Shown here one piece after another: positions 62,497 to 64,000 of a stretch of 64,000 nucleotides of DNA (position 1 is the first letter of the stretch; each line of letters begins with the position of its first letter). The notes under the pieces are model-generated. The model saw only the letters and a program-made list of their open reading frames with translations. It made no database searches and was not told the DNA's origin. The DNA is from Achromobacter sp. UMC46. Its GTDB lineage: Bacteria > Pseudomonadota > Gammaproteobacteria > Burkholderiales > Burkholderiaceae_B. Location of the stretch: contig NZ_LZZS01000033.1 of the NCBI RefSeq assembly GCF_014170335.1, forward strand, positions 124,001 to 188,000, read 5' to 3'. A program made the translations under genes and the position numbers.

Positions 62497-64000
62497 TTAA
62501 TGGCCGACGGCAGTGGTGGCGCCGATGCCGGTCTGGCTGCGGACGGTCAAGGCGTCGAAGGCGGCGGCTTCCTGCCGGGCCCGCGGGCTGCGGTCCAGTG
62601 TCGAGAACAGCCAGATCGAGAAGAACGCCAGCGGGATGGACAGGATGCCCGGGTTGGGGAAGGGCGTGATGGGCGACGAAAAGCCGAAGACGTCCACCCA
62701 CACGGTCTGGCTCAATACGACCCAGATCGTGGCGCTGGCCAGGCCCAGGAACCCGCCGATGGTCGCGCCCCGCGTGGTGCAGCCGCGCCACGAGATCGAC
62801 AGCACCAGCACGGGGAAATTGGCGCTGGCCGCGATGGCGAAGGCCAACCCCACCATGAACGCCACGTTCTGGTTCTCGAACACGATGCCCAGCAGGATGG
62901 CCATGACGCCCAAGGCGATGGTGGACAAGCGTGAAATGCGCATCTGCTGGTGTTCGGTGGCGCGGCCGCGGGCGATGACGTTGGCGTACAGGTCGTGCGA
63001 AATGGCGGCGGCGCCGGCCAGCGCCAGCCCGGCCACCACTGCCACGATGGTGGCGAAGGTGACGGCCGCCAGGAAACCCAGCAGCAGGTTGCCGCCCACG
63101 GCGTTGGCCAGGTGGACCGCGACCATGTTGGTGCCGCCGACCAGGCTTTTCATCATGTCGAAACCGCCGTCGGGGCCCGCCGCGAAGTACTCGGGGTGGC
63201 GCACCAGCAACGCGACCGCGCCGAAGCCGATGATGAAGGTGAGCAAATAGAAATAGCCGATGAATGCGCTGGCGTAGATCACAGACTTGCGCGCTTCCTT
63301 GGCGTTCGAGACGGTGAAGAAACGCATCAGGATGTGCGGCAGGCCGGCGGTGCCGAAGGCCAGCGCGATGCCCAGCGACAGGGCGTTCAGCGGATTGCCG
63401 CTGACCTGCGCGCCCGGCGCCAGCAGTTCCAGGCCGGACGGGTGCACGCGGGTGGCTTCGGCCAGCAGCGCGTCGGGGCTGTAGTCGAAGGCGGCCAGCA
63501 CCAGGACGGTCATCAGCGTGGCGCCGAAAAGCATCAGAACGGCCTTGATGATCTGCACCCAGGTCGTGGCGGTCATGCCGCCGAACACCACGTAGATCAT
63601 CATCAGCGACCCCACGATCAGCACGGCGACGTTGTAGTCCAGCCCGAACAGCAGCACGATCAGCTTGCCGGCGCCGACCATCTGCGCGATCAGGTACAGC
63701 GCGATGATCAGCAGCGACGCGCTGGCCGCCAGCACCCGCATGGGGGTCTGCGCCAACCGGAACGAGGTCACGTCCGCGAAGTTGTAGCGGCCCAGGTTGC
63801 GCAGCCGTTCGGCGATCAGGAACATGACCACCGGCCAGCCGAACAGGAAGCCGATGGCGTAGATCATGCCGTCGAAGCCGCTGACGTAGACCATGCCCGC
63901 GATGCCCAGGAAGGACGCGGCGGACAAGTAATCGCCTGCGATGGCCAGGCCGTTCTGGAAGCCGGACAGCCCGCCGCCCGCCGTGTAGAAGTCCGACGTG
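62497..64000 (-). CDS. actP: Acetate permease ActP, sodium:solute symporter (5' end beyond the window)
   Basis: A membrane symporter of the SSS family for acetate and glycolate. About 500 residues are visible and the frame stays open to the window edge, so the amino terminus is missing. Before the first internal Met the frame reads [33 protein letters not shown], of which [20 protein letters not shown] is the ActP hallmark. Many hydrophobic helices follow, with [17 protein letters not shown] and [14 protein letters not shown] as further landmarks. It is upstream of acs in the same operon; a small DUF485 (YjcH) gene is expected just outside the window. Confidence 0.95.
   Translation of the reverse strand, partial: TSDFYTAGGGLSGFQNGLAIAGDYLSAASFLGIAGMVYVSGFDGMIYAIGFLFGWPVVMFLIAERLRNLGRYNFADVTSFRLAQTPMRVLAASASLLIIALYLIAQMVGAGKLIVLLFGLDYNVAVLIVGSLMMIYVVFGGMTATTWVQIIKAVLMLFGATLMTVLVLAAFDYSPDALLAEATRVHPSGLELLAPGAQVSGNPLNALSLGIALAFGTAGLPHILMRFFTVSNAKEARKSVIYASAFIGYFYLLTFIIGFGAVALLVRHPEYFAAGPDGGFDMMKSLVGGTNMVAVHLANAVGGNLLLGFLAAVTFATIVAVVAGLALAGAAAISHDLYANVIARGRATEHQQMRISRLSTIALGVMAILLGIVFENQNVAFMVGLAFAIAASANFPVLVLSISWRGCTTRGATIGGFLGLASATIWVVLSQTVWVDVFGFSSPITPFPNPGILSIPLAFFSIWLFSTLDRSPRARQEAAAFDALTVRSQTGIGATTAVGH

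Overview
This window is GC-rich chromosomal DNA (roughly two thirds G+C by eye) with dense, short-spaced operons. It looks like a betaproteobacterium of the Alcaligenaceae, most like Achromobacter or Bordetella. Pointers are two Bug-type (TctC) periplasmic binding proteins, the purC/purE/purK arrangement, a box pathway for aerobic benzoyl-CoA degradation and many ABC uptake systems. The genus is an inference from gene content. I see no insertion sequence, prophage, CRISPR array or replication origin.

Layout. 1-5.3 kb: the end of a C-P lyase operon (phnH, partial, then phnIJKLM). 5.5-9 kb: two unknown proteins, a dicarboxylate/amino-acid symporter and an SMP-30 lactonase. 9.2-15.8 kb: housekeeping genes (class II aldolase, GFA protein, purC, a Fur-box-like site before a tiny membrane protein and a DsbB-like protein, purE, purK, Sua5-type TsaC). 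15.8-19 kb: an operon of a Bug protein, pcaI, pcaJ and a PcaR-like IclR regulator, the last step of the 3-oxoadipate route. 19.4-26.6 kb: a lone amino-acid binding protein, an IclR regulator, a ureohydrolase homologue with altered active-site residues followed by a complete polar amino-acid ABC transporter, and a TPP-dependent enzyme.

26.6-40.4 kb is the aerobic benzoate island. The leftward operon (DUF4863 protein, benzoate-CoA ligase, alpha/beta hydrolase, LivKHMGF transporter) takes up benzoate and activates it. The rightward side carries boxR and then boxC, boxB, boxA and a MaoC-like gene, for epoxidation and ring cleavage of benzoyl-CoA. TGCA-N6-TGCA motifs of the BzdR/BoxR type lie before both sides. 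The downstream pcaIJ and gcdH genes fit use of the ring-cleavage products.

40.4-51.4 kb: a lone TRAP binding protein, glutaryl-CoA dehydrogenase, a second TPP enzyme with a divergent LysR gene, xerD, ybaK, a PfpI-like protein, an AdhP-like alcohol dehydrogenase, a ribbon-helix-helix protein, a PBP7-like peptidase with a long Lys/Ala/Pro linker, and tRNA-Arg(CCU).

51.7-59.8 kb holds what I think is the most interesting part. It is an uncharacterised acyl-CoA pathway (two crotonases, an acyl-CoA ligase, an HMG-CoA-lyase-like enzyme whose catalytic Cys is His, a CaiB-type CoA-transferase, a Bug protein and a nitronate-monooxygenase-like flavoprotein) around one MarR gene. Three near-identical 19-21 bp palindromes of the form TAGTTGAT-N3-ATCAACTA precede its three transcription units. 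59.9-64 kb: actP (cut by the window end), acs and a LuxR-type response regulator form an acetate-use operon.
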